Origin: Bacteroides sp. | GTDB lineage: Bacteria > Bacteroidota > Bacteroidia > Bacteroidales > Muribaculaceae | DNA: 64,000 nt | NCBI GenBank assembly: GCA_014802015.1 | Contig: JAAVDB010000035.1 | Coordinates: 1-64,000 of the forward strand | Direction of reading: 5' to 3' | Shown: positions 44,410 through 55,865 of the stretch, one piece after another | Numbering within the stretch: position 1 is the first letter of the stretch | How the letters are laid out: every line of letters starts with the position of its first letter | Position numbers and translations under genes: made by a program | Notes under the pieces: model-generated | Seen by the model: the letters and a program-made list of their open reading frames with translations, nothing else | What the model was told of the DNA's origin: nothing | The model's database searches: none

Positions 44410-44431
44410 TGATGATTCGGGAAATTTTTCG

Positions 44432-46075
<1,644 letters not shown>

Positions 46076-46110
46076 CTGATATTCCCGTACACCTTATAAT
46101 ATATAACAAA

Positions 46111-46140
46111 GAGGCCGCGTTCAATTTTGAACGCGGCCTC
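46111..46140. terminator. Bidirectional terminator
   Basis: GAGGCCGCGTTCA and TGAACGCGGCCTC form a perfect 13-bp stem with an ATTT loop, between the convergent ABC-F and glycosyltransferase genes, with AACAAA on the left. Confidence 0.88.
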
Positions 46141-46151
46141 ATGTCGTTTCG

Positions 46152-47207
46152 TTACCGGGCTGTAAGGCTATGATAAATCTTTTCGAGCCGGTCAATGCTC
46201 TTGGGCAAGGAGAATCTTTCGGAGATCGTAGCGAATGCATTCCGGCTTAATGTGATCCTTAGCTCGCGATTGTTTGCAAGGCTCTTCAGAGTATCGGCAA
46301 GAGCCACGATGTCGCCCGGTTCTATCATATAACCGTTGATACCGTCATCCACCACTTCGGGGATCGAAGCGATACGGGTAGTGACCGAGGGTATGCCCTG
46401 AGCCATCGTCTCAAGTATTGTCATAGGCAACCCTTCATTGTAGGACGGCAGTACATTGATAATGGTGTCGGCTATCAGTGCGCGTTTGTCATCGCCGTCA
46501 ATCCATCCTATGTGGCCTATGCGGTGTGCGATGCCGAGGCGCTCGGCTTCGATTCTGACCTCATCGGTCTCTCCGTCACCGCATAGATTGAACCTGACAT
46601 CCGGCTCAATCTGCGTGTCAATCATGCTGATGGCTTTCAGCAGGTCGTACGCACCTTTGCGTTTACCGAGACGCCCGAGCAGAGTGATGCTCTTACCGTC
46701 GGGATTGTAGGGATTGACCGGGGGGAGGCTCACGGCATTATATACGACATCAACCCGTGCGTCGGGTGCTTTGGATCTGATCATGTCGGTCAGACGGTTG
46801 CTGAGGACGATATTGGTGTCGACTTCGGTCAGGACTTTCTTAATAAATCGTTTCAGCCGGGGTGATGCGGAGGCGTAATATTCCTCAAATTCGGCACCGT
46901 GGTGATGCATCACCACGGGTATGCCGAATCGTTTGAGAGTAAGTGCTATGATAGCTTTGCGTATGAAACTGCCACGTTCGGCTGTGTGAAGATGGGCTAT
47001 GTCGATCTTTTTTCTTACCGCCAGGCTCAATATACGAGAATAGGCTTTGGCGAAATATGTTATTAATTCAGCCTTGCCTGCATCACGGTGAGTCGGGACA
47101 AAAGTTATGTCTATGTCATGCCAGCCGGAATAACCGAGATAGCCTTTTAACACCGACACCATCCCCCCTTTGTAGGACAGGTCGGAACAACACATAAGCA
47201 CGTTCAT
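46152..47207 (-). CDS. Glycosyltransferase family 4
   Basis: GT-B retaining glycosyltransferase. The N-terminal domain starts MNVLMCCSDLSYKGGMVSVL; the C-terminal donor domain has ITLLGRLGKRKGAYDLLKAI, FNLCGDGETDEV and NVLPSYNEGLPMTILETMAQGIPSVTT with the E-x7-E motif. At 351 residues it is typical of capsule, O-antigen or exopolysaccharide enzymes, but no other polysaccharide genes are adjacent. It follows the alcohol dehydrogenase by 17 bases. Confidence 0.9.
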   Translation of the reverse strand: MNVLMCCSDLSYKGGMVSVLKGYLGYSGWHDIDITFVPTHRDAGKAELITYFAKAYSRILSLAVRKKIDIAHLHTAERGSFIRKAIIALTLKRFGIPVVMHHHGAEFEEYYASASPRLKRFIKKVLTEVDTNIVLSNRLTDMIRSKAPDARVDVVYNAVSLPPVNPYNPDGKSITLLGRLGKRKGAYDLLKAISMIDTQIEPDVRFNLCGDGETDEVRIEAERLGIAHRIGHIGWIDGDDKRALIADTIINVLPSYNEGLPMTILETMAQGIPSVTTRIASIPEVVDDGINGYMIEPGDIVALADTLKSLANNRELRITLSRNAFATISERFSLPKSIDRLEKIYHSLTAR

Positions 47208-47224
47208 GGGTTTATAATGTCATT

Positions 47225-48397
47225 TTATAGCGCCAGATTATAGATCTCGGTGGTGTCTCGGGCCGTCAGTCGTACATATCCGCCGATCTCCTCACCTTTA
47301 TTAAGATGCAGTTTCTCGACCATCAGGGGGATGTCAGTCTCTTTGACACCGAGTTCGGTGAGCGAGGCCGGTAGTCCGAGTGACGAGAAGAATGCGCGCA
47401 GGCGGGCTATGCCCTCCATTGCAGCCGACAGGTCGTCAGGATCGGTCACGCCGAGCGCACGCCGAGCCAACTGGGCGGTCTTGGCCGGATTGCGGCGCGA
47501 TACGTATGTCATCCATGCGGGTACCATTACTGCGAGTCCGGCACCGTGGGCCACCTCGGGATAGAGGGCGCTGACCTCATGCTCCATGAAGTGTGAGGTC
47601 CAATCCTCGACCCTGCCGGTACCGCACACACCGTTATGGGCGAGTGTGCCGCTCCACATGATGTTGGCGCGGGCGTCATAGTCATCCGGCTTGGCCATAA
47701 CCTTGGGAGCTTCGGTCATAATGGCCTGAATAAGTCCCTCAGCCACACGGTCGGTGACCTCGACCTCGGGTGTGGGTGAGAAGTAGCGCTCGAAGATGTG
47801 TATCATCATGTCGCAGATGCCGCAAGCTGTCTGATAGGGGGGGAGTGTGTAGGTCAGTTCGGGATTGAGACATGAGAATTTCGGACGGAGCGCCATGTCT
47901 GTGCGCAGCGATATTTTCTTCATGCCGTCACGGTGGGTGATGACCGAGTTGCCGCTCCCCTCGCTGCCTGCGGCCGGGATGGTGAGCACGACACCTATAG
48001 GCAGAGCATTGTCAACGATGGTCTTGCCGGCATAGAAATCCCAGAAGTCTCCGTCGTATAGGATGCCGGCGGCAATGGCTTTGGCTGTGTCAATAGCAGA
48101 ACCTCCACCGACAGCGATAACGCCGTCCACCGCTGCCGAGCGGCCGAGGTCGATACCTTCATAGACCTTTTCATCAGTGGGGTTGGGCTGTACGCCTCCG
48201 AGCTCCGTGTAGGTTATGCCCTCGCTGTCAAGTGACGCCTTGACGCGGTCGAGCAGGCCGGAGCGTATCACGCTGCCCTTACCGTAGACAAGCAGCACAT
48301 GACTCATGCCGTAAATTCGAGCCTGTGTGCCAACGGCTCTCTCTGCATCCTTGCCGAAAACGTAGCGGGTGGGAGTGATGTAAGTGAAGTTGTTCAT
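47225..48397 (-). CDS. Iron-containing alcohol dehydrogenase
   Basis: Group III Fe-dependent, NAD(P)H-using dehydrogenase. The nucleotide-binding GVIAVGGGSAIDTAKAIAAG is near residue 95. Metal ligands are expected in CGICDMMIHIFERYF and MEHEVSALYPEVAHGAGLAVM. It resembles the butanol dehydrogenase/YqhD branch (about 390 residues), reducing aldehydes or ketones in fermentation; the substrate is not identified. It starts only 27 bases after the mutB terminator hairpin, with no visible promoter, so expression may depend on read-through. Confidence 0.9.
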   Translation of the reverse strand: MNNFTYITPTRYVFGKDAERAVGTQARIYGMSHVLLVYGKGSVIRSGLLDRVKASLDSEGITYTELGGVQPNPTDEKVYEGIDLGRSAAVDGVIAVGGGSAIDTAKAIAAGILYDGDFWDFYAGKTIVDNALPIGVVLTIPAAGSEGSGNSVITHRDGMKKISLRTDMALRPKFSCLNPELTYTLPPYQTACGICDMMIHIFERYFSPTPEVEVTDRVAEGLIQAIMTEAPKVMAKPDDYDARANIMWSGTLAHNGVCGTGRVEDWTSHFMEHEVSALYPEVAHGAGLAVMVPAWMTYVSRRNPAKTAQLARRALGVTDPDDLSAAMEGIARLRAFFSSLGLPASLTELGVKETDIPLMVEKLHLNKGEEIGGYVRLTARDTTEIYNLAL

Positions 48398-48424
48398 GAT
48401 CAGTATGTGGTGTCTTTAATAAAA

Positions 48425-48471
48425 AATAGCAGCGGCCTCAGATGTCTTAATCATAGTCGGCCACTGCTATT
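48425..48471 (-). terminator. Terminator of the methylmalonyl-CoA mutase operon
   Basis: AATAGCAGCGGCC (48425-48437) and GGCCACTGCTATT (48459-48471) form a 13-position stem with one wobble; the minus strand continues TTTTTTATTAAAG. Confidence 0.85.
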
Positions 48472-48490
48472 ATATCAGGATCGGGAGTGA

Positions 48491-50623
48491 TTATTCACCA
48501 CCGAGGATCTCAAGCATCTTGATAGCCGAGACAGGGATGCGGGTACCGGGGCCGAAGATAGCTGCGACACCTGCCTTGTAGAGGAAGTCGTAATCCTGAG
48601 CGGGGATGACGCCTCCGGCAGTCACGAGGATGTCCTCGCGGCCGAGTTTCTTAAGCTCTTCGATCACCTGCGGGATGAGGGTCTTGTGACCGGCGGCGAG
48701 CGATGACACACCGAGGATGTGTACGTCGTTCTCGACTGCCATACGGGCAGCCTCGGCAGGGGTCTGGAAGAGGGGACCCATGTCGACGTCAAATCCGCAG
48801 TCGGCATAGCCTGTGGCTACGACCTTGGCACCGCGGTCGTGACCGTCCTGGCCCATCTTTGCAATCATGATACGGGGTTGACGACCCTCGCGTTTTGCGA
48901 ACTCCTCGCACATCTGCTGTGCCTTGATGAAGTCGGGGTCCTGCTTGGTTTCTGAAGAGTACACGCCTGAAATAGTTCTGATTACTGCTTTATAACGGCC
49001 TACGACCTCTTCGCAGGCATCTGAGATCTCACCGAGGGTGGCGCGGACACCGGCAGCCTTGACTGCGAGGTCGAGGAGGTTGCCCTCCTTGGTGCGTACA
49101 CATTCGGTGATGGCTTCGAGTGCTTTCTTGACAGCAGCCTCGTCACGATGCTCCTTGAGGTCGACGAGACGTGCCACCTGATCCTTACGCACCTCGGTGT
49201 TGTCAATCTCAAGGATGTCGATGGGATCCTCGTGGTCGAGACGATACTTGTTGATACCCACGATGGTCTGACGGCCTGAGTCGATGCGGGCCTGGGTGCG
49301 GGCCGATGCCTCCTCGATACGCATCTTGGGCAGACCGCTTTCGATAGCCTTGGCCATGCCGCCGAGTTTCTCGATCTCCTGGATATGCTCCCATGCGCGG
49401 TGAGCGATCTCGTTGGTGAGCGCTTCCACGTAGTATGAGCCGCCCCACGGGTCAACCTGCTTAGTGACCATGGTCTCCTCCTGAATGTAGATCTGGGTGT
49501 TACGTGCGATACGTGCCGAGAAGTCGGTCGGGAGTGCGATGGCCTCGTCAAGCGCGTTGGTGTGGAGACTCTGAGTGTGGCCGAGTGCGGCGCCCATAGC
49601 CTCGATACAGGTACGGCCTACGTTGTTGAAGGGGTCCTGCTCGGTAAGTGACCAGCCCGATGTCTGCGAGTGTGTGCGCAGGGCGAGCGATTTGGGATTC
49701 TTGGGGTTGAACTGCTTGACGATCTTGGCCCAGAGCAGACGTGCGGCACGCATCTTGGCTACCTCCATGAAGTAGTTCATGCCGATGGCCCAGAAGAACG
49801 ACAGACGGGGTGCGAACGCGTCGATGTCGATGCCGGCGTTGACACCTGCGCGGAGATATTCGAGACCGTCGCAGAGGGTGTAGGCGAGCTCGATGTCACA
49901 TGTGGCACCTGCCTCCTGCATGTGGTAACCCGAGATTGAGATCGAGTTGAACTTGGGCATATTCTGCGAAGTGTACTCGAAGATGTCGGCGATAATGCGC
50001 ATCGAGAACTCCGGGGGATAGATATAGGTGTTACGCACCATGAACTCCTTGAGGATGTCGTTCTGGATGGTACCTGCCATCTCCTCAAGTTTGGCACCCT
50101 GTTCGAGTCCGGCGTTGATGTAGAACGCGAGGACGGGAAGCACGGCACCGTTCATGGTCATGGAGACGGACATCTTGTTCAAGGGTATACCCTCGAAGAG
50201 CACCTTCATGTCCTCAAGCGAGCAGATGGATACACCTGCCTTACCTACGTCACCGACTACACGTTCGTGGTCGGCGTCATAACCGCGGTGTGTGGCGAGG
50301 TCAAATGCCACTGAGAGGCCCTTCTGACCTGCGGCGAGGTTGCGGCGGTAGAATGCGTTTGACTCGGCTGCTGTCGAGAATCCGGCATACTGACGGATGG
50401 TCCAGGGACGCAGGGGATACATGGCGCTGTACGGGCCGCGGAGGAACGGAGGAATACCTGAAACGTAGTTGAGGTGTTCGAGACCTTCGAGGTCGTCCTT
50501 GGTATAAATGGGCTTGACGGGGATAAGCTCGGGGGTGAGCCATTCTTCCCCCTTGGTCTCGGGGACGTGACGGTCACCGAAAGCGTCTTTTACAATGTCA
50601 ATGTCTTTGAAATTGGGTTTCAT
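48491..50623 (-). CDS. mutB: Methylmalonyl-CoA mutase large (catalytic) subunit
   Basis: Adenosylcobalamin enzyme interconverting succinyl-CoA and methylmalonyl-CoA, used in propionate formation in this phylum. Residues 1-560 are the TIM-barrel substrate domain ([64 protein letters not shown]). Residues 580-710 are the B12-binding domain with [15 protein letters not shown], the DxHxxG base-off motif. Length 710 is standard. It follows mutA by 21 bases. Confidence 0.96.
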   Translation of the reverse strand: MKPNFKDIDIVKDAFGDRHVPETKGEEWLTPELIPVKPIYTKDDLEGLEHLNYVSGIPPFLRGPYSAMYPLRPWTIRQYAGFSTAAESNAFYRRNLAAGQKGLSVAFDLATHRGYDADHERVVGDVGKAGVSICSLEDMKVLFEGIPLNKMSVSMTMNGAVLPVLAFYINAGLEQGAKLEEMAGTIQNDILKEFMVRNTYIYPPEFSMRIIADIFEYTSQNMPKFNSISISGYHMQEAGATCDIELAYTLCDGLEYLRAGVNAGIDIDAFAPRLSFFWAIGMNYFMEVAKMRAARLLWAKIVKQFNPKNPKSLALRTHSQTSGWSLTEQDPFNNVGRTCIEAMGAALGHTQSLHTNALDEAIALPTDFSARIARNTQIYIQEETMVTKQVDPWGGSYYVEALTNEIAHRAWEHIQEIEKLGGMAKAIESGLPKMRIEEASARTQARIDSGRQTIVGINKYRLDHEDPIDILEIDNTEVRKDQVARLVDLKEHRDEAAVKKALEAITECVRTKEGNLLDLAVKAAGVRATLGEISDACEEVVGRYKAVIRTISGVYSSETKQDPDFIKAQQMCEEFAKREGRQPRIMIAKMGQDGHDRGAKVVATGYADCGFDVDMGPLFQTPAEAARMAVENDVHILGVSSLAAGHKTLIPQVIEELKKLGREDILVTAGGVIPAQDYDFLYKAGVAAIFGPGTRIPVSAIKMLEILGGE

Positions 50624-50644
50624 ATCTTTACGGGGATGAATGGT

Positions 50645-52507
50645 TTACTTATTGAGCAGACGGTTGTTGAAGTCGCGCAGTGTCTCAAGCACGTTGCAAC
50701 GTACATGTACGTAGTCGTTGATGCCCTGAGCCTTGAGGTCGTCCATGCAGGCGGGTGCTCCGGCTACGACAAACTCGGCGCGGCCGTCGAGATACTTGAA
50801 TGCTGCGGGGGCAAACTCGGCATATTCGTCATCGCTTGAGCAGAGCACGACGATGTCGGCACCCTTCTCAAGTGCGGCATCCACACCCTCCTCTACTGTA
50901 TTGAATCCGAGATTGTCGATAATCTCATAACCTGCACATCCGAAGAAGTTGCCCGAGAACTGGGCGCGTGCCAGACGCATGGCGAGGTTGCCGATGGTGA
51001 GCATGAACACCTTGGGACGGTGTGCGGCTGCCTCGGTGGCAAGACGAAGGTCCTCGAAGTCGCTTGATGCACGCTTGGTGGGGAGACCGGCTGCATTCTC
51101 GCATCCGTCGTGACCCGAGCATGTGCAGGGGAGTGAACCCTTGAGCTCGACAATCTTGTCGGCTGCCATCTCGTTGACGTTGGGATACTGGTTGGTGCCG
51201 AGGAGGATTTCCTTGCGCTTGGCTACGTCGGTGTGACGCTTCTCGGCGCTCTCGCGTACGGCTTTCTGCACGTCACCGTCGTTGCAGCAGGCGAGGAATC
51301 CACCCTTGTCCTCAACGTCGAGGAAGAGTTTCCATGCCTCTTTGGCGATGGCTACCGTGAGAGTCTCTACATAATAAGAACCGCCGGCGGGGTCGATAAC
51401 CTTGTCAAGATGGCTCTCCTCTTTGAGCAGGTGCTGCTGGTTGCGTGCGATACGCTCTGAGAACTCATCAGGAGTTTTGAAGGGTGCGTCAAACGGGGTG
51501 ACTGTGATAGAGTCAACACCTGCGAGTGCGGCCGACATTGATTCGGTCTGGCTGCGGAGCAGGTTGACGTGTGCGTCATAAAGTGTCTGGTTGAAGCGCG
51601 AAGTCGTAGCGTGAGCCACCATCTTGGCTGCACAGTCGCACTCGGGCTTGTACTGAGCTACGATCTGAGCCCAGAGCATACGGGCGGCACGGAATTTTGC
51701 AAGCTCCATGAAGAAGTTGCTCGAAACGCCCATGTTGAACTTGATGCGGTTGGCTACCTCGGCAGCGCTGCGGCCGGCCTCGGTGAGGAGTGTGAGCCAT
51801 GATGCGCCCCAGGCGAGTGCATAGCCGAGTTCCTGATATATGTATGCGCCGGCGTTACTGAGCATGTCGCTGTCGACACCGAGCACGCGCAGACCCTTGA
51901 CATCCTTGACGGCGTCGAGGAGTTCGCACGACATGGCCACGAGACGATCGGCCTCGAATGCCTCGCCCTTGCGCAGAGGTTTCTTGAAGGGATTGAAGTT
52001 GATTGAACCCTTGAATGTGTCAGCACATCCGTTTTCCTTTACGTATGCCACGAGAGCCTGTGCGAGGGGCAGGGCTTTCTTGATACAGCATGAGAAGTTT
52101 ACTTCCACCTTGGTCAGATCGATGCCGTTGAGCAGAGTTGCTACAGTCTCGGCGGTGGGATCCTGAACCTTGAATCCGAGTGAGTTCACACCCTTGGTGA
52201 GGACATCGGCCGCGATGCGGTTGGCCTCTTCAGGAGTCTCGGCGATGATCTCCTGACGCACCAGCCAGTCATTGTCGGTACGTGTGCCGCGGAGATAGGG
52301 GTATTCACCGGGAAGTGAATTGGTGGTCGCGAGGTCTTCGATGTCCTCAAGCCTGTACATGGGCTGAACATTAAAGCCTTCGTTGGTGCGCCAGACGAGT
52401 TTTTTGTCAAACGGGGCACCTTTCAGGTCAGCCTCCACTTTGGCTTTCCATTCTGCAGTGGAAACCGGGGGAAACTGCTCAAACAATTTTTCTTTTTTTT
52501 CTGCCAT
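50645..52507 (-). CDS. mutA: Methylmalonyl-CoA mutase small (non-catalytic) subunit
   Basis: Paralogue of MutB and partner in the heterodimer. It keeps the barrel (EYPYLRGTRTDNDW, SSNFFMELAKFRAARMLWAQIV, VIDPAGGSYYVETLT) and a C-terminal cobalamin-like domain, but the DxHxxG motif is absent, as expected of the subunit that does not bind B12. Length 620. It is the first gene of mutA-mutB. No epimerase or decarboxylase genes are adjacent. Confidence 0.95.
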   Translation of the reverse strand: MAEKKEKLFEQFPPVSTAEWKAKVEADLKGAPFDKKLVWRTNEGFNVQPMYRLEDIEDLATTNSLPGEYPYLRGTRTDNDWLVRQEIIAETPEEANRIAADVLTKGVNSLGFKVQDPTAETVATLLNGIDLTKVEVNFSCCIKKALPLAQALVAYVKENGCADTFKGSINFNPFKKPLRKGEAFEADRLVAMSCELLDAVKDVKGLRVLGVDSDMLSNAGAYIYQELGYALAWGASWLTLLTEAGRSAAEVANRIKFNMGVSSNFFMELAKFRAARMLWAQIVAQYKPECDCAAKMVAHATTSRFNQTLYDAHVNLLRSQTESMSAALAGVDSITVTPFDAPFKTPDEFSERIARNQQHLLKEESHLDKVIDPAGGSYYVETLTVAIAKEAWKLFLDVEDKGGFLACCNDGDVQKAVRESAEKRHTDVAKRKEILLGTNQYPNVNEMAADKIVELKGSLPCTCSGHDGCENAAGLPTKRASSDFEDLRLATEAAAHRPKVFMLTIGNLAMRLARAQFSGNFFGCAGYEIIDNLGFNTVEEGVDAALEKGADIVVLCSSDDEYAEFAPAAFKYLDGRAEFVVAGAPACMDDLKAQGINDYVHVRCNVLETLRDFNNRLLNK

Positions 52508-52583
52508 GATTTATGGTATTAATTCTCAGTCTTATAGGTGTACAGAGCACCGTGCATGGCACTCCGCGTGAGTTTTGCAATCG

Positions 52584-52591
52584 CAAAGATA
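52584..52591 (-). promoter_or_regulatory. -7 element of the mutA-mutB operon
   Basis: TATCTTTG on the minus strand, 77 bases before the mutA start. No clear -33 TTTG. The leader contains a hairpin (GAGTGCC/GGTGCTC around 52541-52560) but is too short for a cobalamin riboswitch. The rest of 52508-52712 holds only a weak stem (CGATA/TATCG, 52635-52648) past the NSS gene. Confidence 0.5.
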
Positions 52592-52712
52592 AGAGAATAT
52601 TTCTTAATTAAAGAAATTTTTCATTAAAAAGTGGCGATAATAGTATCGAAAAATACACGAAAATATCTCATCGTGCACCGCCGACCGCTAAACGCGCCGA
52701 CTAACGTGTGGC

Positions 52713-54056
52713 TCAGAATATATTGAGACCGAAGATAAAAACCATGGCGATACACACGGGTGCAAGCCATCGCAGACAGAATATCACTATTCTTGTCGCA
52801 AACTTGGTGGCCCGTCCTCCACCTGCGCTGAGTTCGCTGATGACAACGGAGCGATCGAGTTTCCAACCGACAAACAGTGAAATGATCATTCCGCCGATGG
52901 GCAGGAGTATATTGGATGACGTGTAGTCAAACAGGTTGAACAGCGTGAGGCCAAACACTTTCATATCGCCGAGCACTCCGAACGACAATGCGCACAGTGA
53001 GCCTAAAATCATAGCTACGCCTATGCTCAGTGCAGTGGCTCCGCGTCGCGTCATCCTGAACTCCTCACACAGATAGGCGATGGTGATTTCAGCCATGGAT
53101 ATAGTCGATGTGAGTGAGGCGAGAAACAGCAGAAGGAAAAACAATGTTGACCAGACGACTCCTCCCGCCATGTCGGCGAAGATCGATGGCAATACCTCGA
53201 ATACCAGTTTCGGGCCGGCTTCGGGTTGCTGACCGAATGTAAAGACTGCGGGAAAGATAATCATGCCGGCGAGGATGGCTACGAATGTATCAAGTCCGGC
53301 TGTGATCAGCGCTGTGCGCAACAGCGGCGTGTCGCTCTTGAAGTAGCTTGAATAGGTGATGAGACACCCGAGTCCGAGGCTGAGAGAGAAGAATGCCTGC
53401 CCCATGGCTCCGAGCACCACTGACGGAGTTATGGCTGAGAAGTCAGGCGAGAATAGAAACATCAATCCCTCCTTGGCCCCCGGCATCATCAGCGAGTTGA
53501 CGGTGAACAACAGCAGTATGGCGAAAAGTATCGGCATGAGTATGTTGCTCATACGTTCGATGCCTTTCTGCACTCCGCGTGACAGTATAAGGTAGTTGAT
53601 GGCAAGAAACGCGAGTGTCCAGAGCATCGGTAGGATATTGCCCGATGCGAATGAGTCAAACTGAGCGTGAAGCGCTTCAGTAGACGTGTTGTCGGAAAAT
53701 CCCGCTACGGATTTTACAGTGTAGTGCATAGTCCATCCGGCCACTACGGAGTAAAAACTGAGTATGAGCACCGAGGCCGTGATGCCAATGTAGCTCACCC
53801 AGCCCCATGCCTGACGCGGGGCGAGCATACGGAATGCTCCGCGTATATTTGATCCGGTGTGGCGTCCGATGATAAATTCGGCACAGACGACAGGTACACC
53901 TATTATAAATATAAAGAACAGGTCTAACAGCAGAAACGCAGCGCCACCGTGCACACCGGTTTCGTATGGAAATCTCCAGATGTTACCGAGTCCCACCGCC
54001 GAACCTACTGTCGTGGCGATGACTCCTAATCGGGTGGCGAATTGCGCGCGTGACAT
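52713..54056 (-). CDS. Sodium-dependent transporter (NSS/SNF family)
   Basis: LeuT-fold symporter. GSAVGLGNIWRFPYETGVHGGAAF is the unwound helix 1 that binds sodium and substrate. About eleven hydrophobic helices follow in 447 residues. Substrate is probably an amino acid, but not identifiable here. Its start codon overlaps the lytic transglycosylase stop as TAATG, indicating translational coupling at the end of the par cluster. Confidence 0.9.
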   Translation of the reverse strand: MSRAQFATRLGVIATTVGSAVGLGNIWRFPYETGVHGGAAFLLLDLFFIFIIGVPVVCAEFIIGRHTGSNIRGAFRMLAPRQAWGWVSYIGITASVLILSFYSVVAGWTMHYTVKSVAGFSDNTSTEALHAQFDSFASGNILPMLWTLAFLAINYLILSRGVQKGIERMSNILMPILFAILLLFTVNSLMMPGAKEGLMFLFSPDFSAITPSVVLGAMGQAFFSLSLGLGCLITYSSYFKSDTPLLRTALITAGLDTFVAILAGMIIFPAVFTFGQQPEAGPKLVFEVLPSIFADMAGGVVWSTLFFLLLFLASLTSTISMAEITIAYLCEEFRMTRRGATALSIGVAMILGSLCALSFGVLGDMKVFGLTLFNLFDYTSSNILLPIGGMIISLFVGWKLDRSVVISELSAGGGRATKFATRIVIFCLRWLAPVCIAMVFIFGLNIF

Positions 54057-55852
54057 TACTTACGGCGGCCTTTTGATGCTTTTTTGCCTGCCGTAGATTT
54101 CTTGGCAGGAGCTTTTGACTTGGATCCGGCTGAACTGCTCTTGGCGGGAATCTTGAGCACCTGATCGATCTGCAGGTTAGTGTTCTTCATGCCGTTTGCT
54201 GCCTGAATGGCTTCGACAGTCGTGCCGTACATGCGCGAGATACGTGCCAGTGTGTCGCCCTTCTTGACCTTGTATGTTGTGGTCTGCTGGCTTTTGGTCT
54301 TCTGGGTGTTCTCTTTGGGTTTGGCAGAAGCCTTAGGTTTCTCCACTGCCTTGGCAGGTGCAGGAGTAGCGGATGTGTTGGCGGGAGCATTTGATTCAAC
54401 CGTCTTCCCGTTCTCTTTGGGGAATACCTCTTCCACCTCTGCGGCAGCTACCACGCGCACCTCGTCGGGGGTTACATGCTCGATGACCTCGATGGTCAGC
54501 TGATCGCCCTCCTTGACTTTACCGCGGCGCAGTTTGTTCCAGCGTTTGATGTCGGTAGCCGATACGCCATACATCTTGGCGATGTCGCGGATGTTCTCAC
54601 CGCGTGACACGACGTGTGTTTTGGTCGCGATACGCTCGGTGGCCTGCGATGCGATCTCCTTATTGCCGTCTGCATTGGCAGTCTGACGGCTCGCGTTGGC
54701 AAGATTTGCCTGACCGCCGTCCGAGATTGCCACAGCCTGTGATGAGGATGATGATCCACCCGGCTCGGCAGTGGTGCGACGGGCATAGAGATTGCTGTCA
54801 TAGTCGAGAATGCGTTTCTCGCTCATAATGTAGCTGAGACACTGCTGGGTGGGAAGCGTCAGATTATAGGGACGGTAATCGCCGGGTATCACATCCTTGA
54901 GGAAGTGAGGGTTGAGCATTCTGATCTCCTCGACCGGTATATTCAGGACTGCTGCGATCTGATTGAAATGCACGTATTTATCAATACGTACGGTGTCGGT
55001 GGTGAGATGACGCTTGACTATGGTGGGTGAGATGCCGTGCTGGCGGTAATAGTTCATCACATAATTGGCTGCGATGAACGCGGGCACGTATCCGCGAGTC
55101 TCGGACGGGAGATAGTTATAAATGTCCCAGAAGTCTTTTTTTGATTCTTTATTATTCTCGACACCTGCTCGGCGCAGGGCTTTGTTGACATTACCGGGAC
55201 CGCAGTTGTAAGCCGCGATGGCGAGCGACCAGTCGTTGTATATCTCATAAAGCTGCTTAAGATATTTGACTGCGTTACGGGAGGAGATGCGCGGATCACG
55301 ACGCTCGTCGACGAGTGAGTTTATCTCCATACCCAGACCTTTGGCCGTAGCCGGCATAAATTGCCACAGACCGACGGCTCCTGCACGTGACACGGCGTTG
55401 GGATTGATGGCTGATTCTATGACCGGCAGATATTCGAGTTCGACAGGCATACCCTCCTTGAGCAGTTCTTCCTCAAAGAATCGTCCGTAGTAATTGTGCA
55501 GAGCGAGCATGTCAGCCACCAGGCCACGACGTTTGGTGAGATACATCTCGATATAGCTCTTTACGATGGAGTTGTACGGTAGCTCAATGACCGTGGGCAG
55601 CTTTGCCAGACGTGCCTCATACTCGGCGGGAGTGGCAGTCATCGATGTGCCTGTATCCACGCCGGGCACCACGTAATTCTTGAGATAGAAGTTCTCCTCA
55701 AGCAAGCGTGTCTGAGTCTCGAAACTCTCGGGCGCTATAATATTGTCATCGGTGATTGAATGTCGCAGTTCAAGTATTGACGGTACACTGGATGCTGATG
55801 CGGCAAATATGCCGCCGACGCTTATGAGAATAGATAATAAGGTTTGTTTCAT
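54056..55852 (-). CDS. LysM-containing lytic transglycosylase (MltD-like)
   Basis: Cell-wall enzyme cleaving peptidoglycan glycan strands. After a signal peptide, the SLT domain at about residues 130-260 has LPVIESAINPNAVSRAGAVGLWQFMPATAKGLG with the catalytic glutamate, and AYNCGPGNVNKAL. Two LysM repeats follow (THVVSRGENIRDIAKMYGVSATDIKRWN and TYKVKKGDTLARISRMYGTTVEAIQAAN), separated by an Ala/Pro/Lys-rich linker. The C-terminus is a highly basic tail (KKSTAGKKASKGRRK). It follows DUF5683 by 13 bases in the conserved parA-parB-DUF5683-lytic transglycosylase cluster. Confidence 0.92.
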   Translation of the reverse strand: MKQTLLSILISVGGIFAASASSVPSILELRHSITDDNIIAPESFETQTRLLEENFYLKNYVVPGVDTGTSMTATPAEYEARLAKLPTVIELPYNSIVKSYIEMYLTKRRGLVADMLALHNYYGRFFEEELLKEGMPVELEYLPVIESAINPNAVSRAGAVGLWQFMPATAKGLGMEINSLVDERRDPRISSRNAVKYLKQLYEIYNDWSLAIAAYNCGPGNVNKALRRAGVENNKESKKDFWDIYNYLPSETRGYVPAFIAANYVMNYYRQHGISPTIVKRHLTTDTVRIDKYVHFNQIAAVLNIPVEEIRMLNPHFLKDVIPGDYRPYNLTLPTQQCLSYIMSEKRILDYDSNLYARRTTAEPGGSSSSSQAVAISDGGQANLANASRQTANADGNKEIASQATERIATKTHVVSRGENIRDIAKMYGVSATDIKRWNKLRRGKVKEGDQLTIEVIEHVTPDEVRVVAAAEVEEVFPKENGKTVESNAPANTSATPAPAKAVEKPKASAKPKENTQKTKSQQTTTYKVKKGDTLARISRMYGTTVEAIQAANGMKNTNLQIDQVLKIPAKSSSAGSKSKAPAKKSTAGKKASKGRRK

Positions 55853-55865
55853 TTTTTGTAAGAGG

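Noticed and set aside
52508-52591. Possible cobalamin riboswitch before the B12-dependent mutase operon
   Set aside because: The leader is under 80 bases and no B12-box sequence is visible; only a short hairpin is present.
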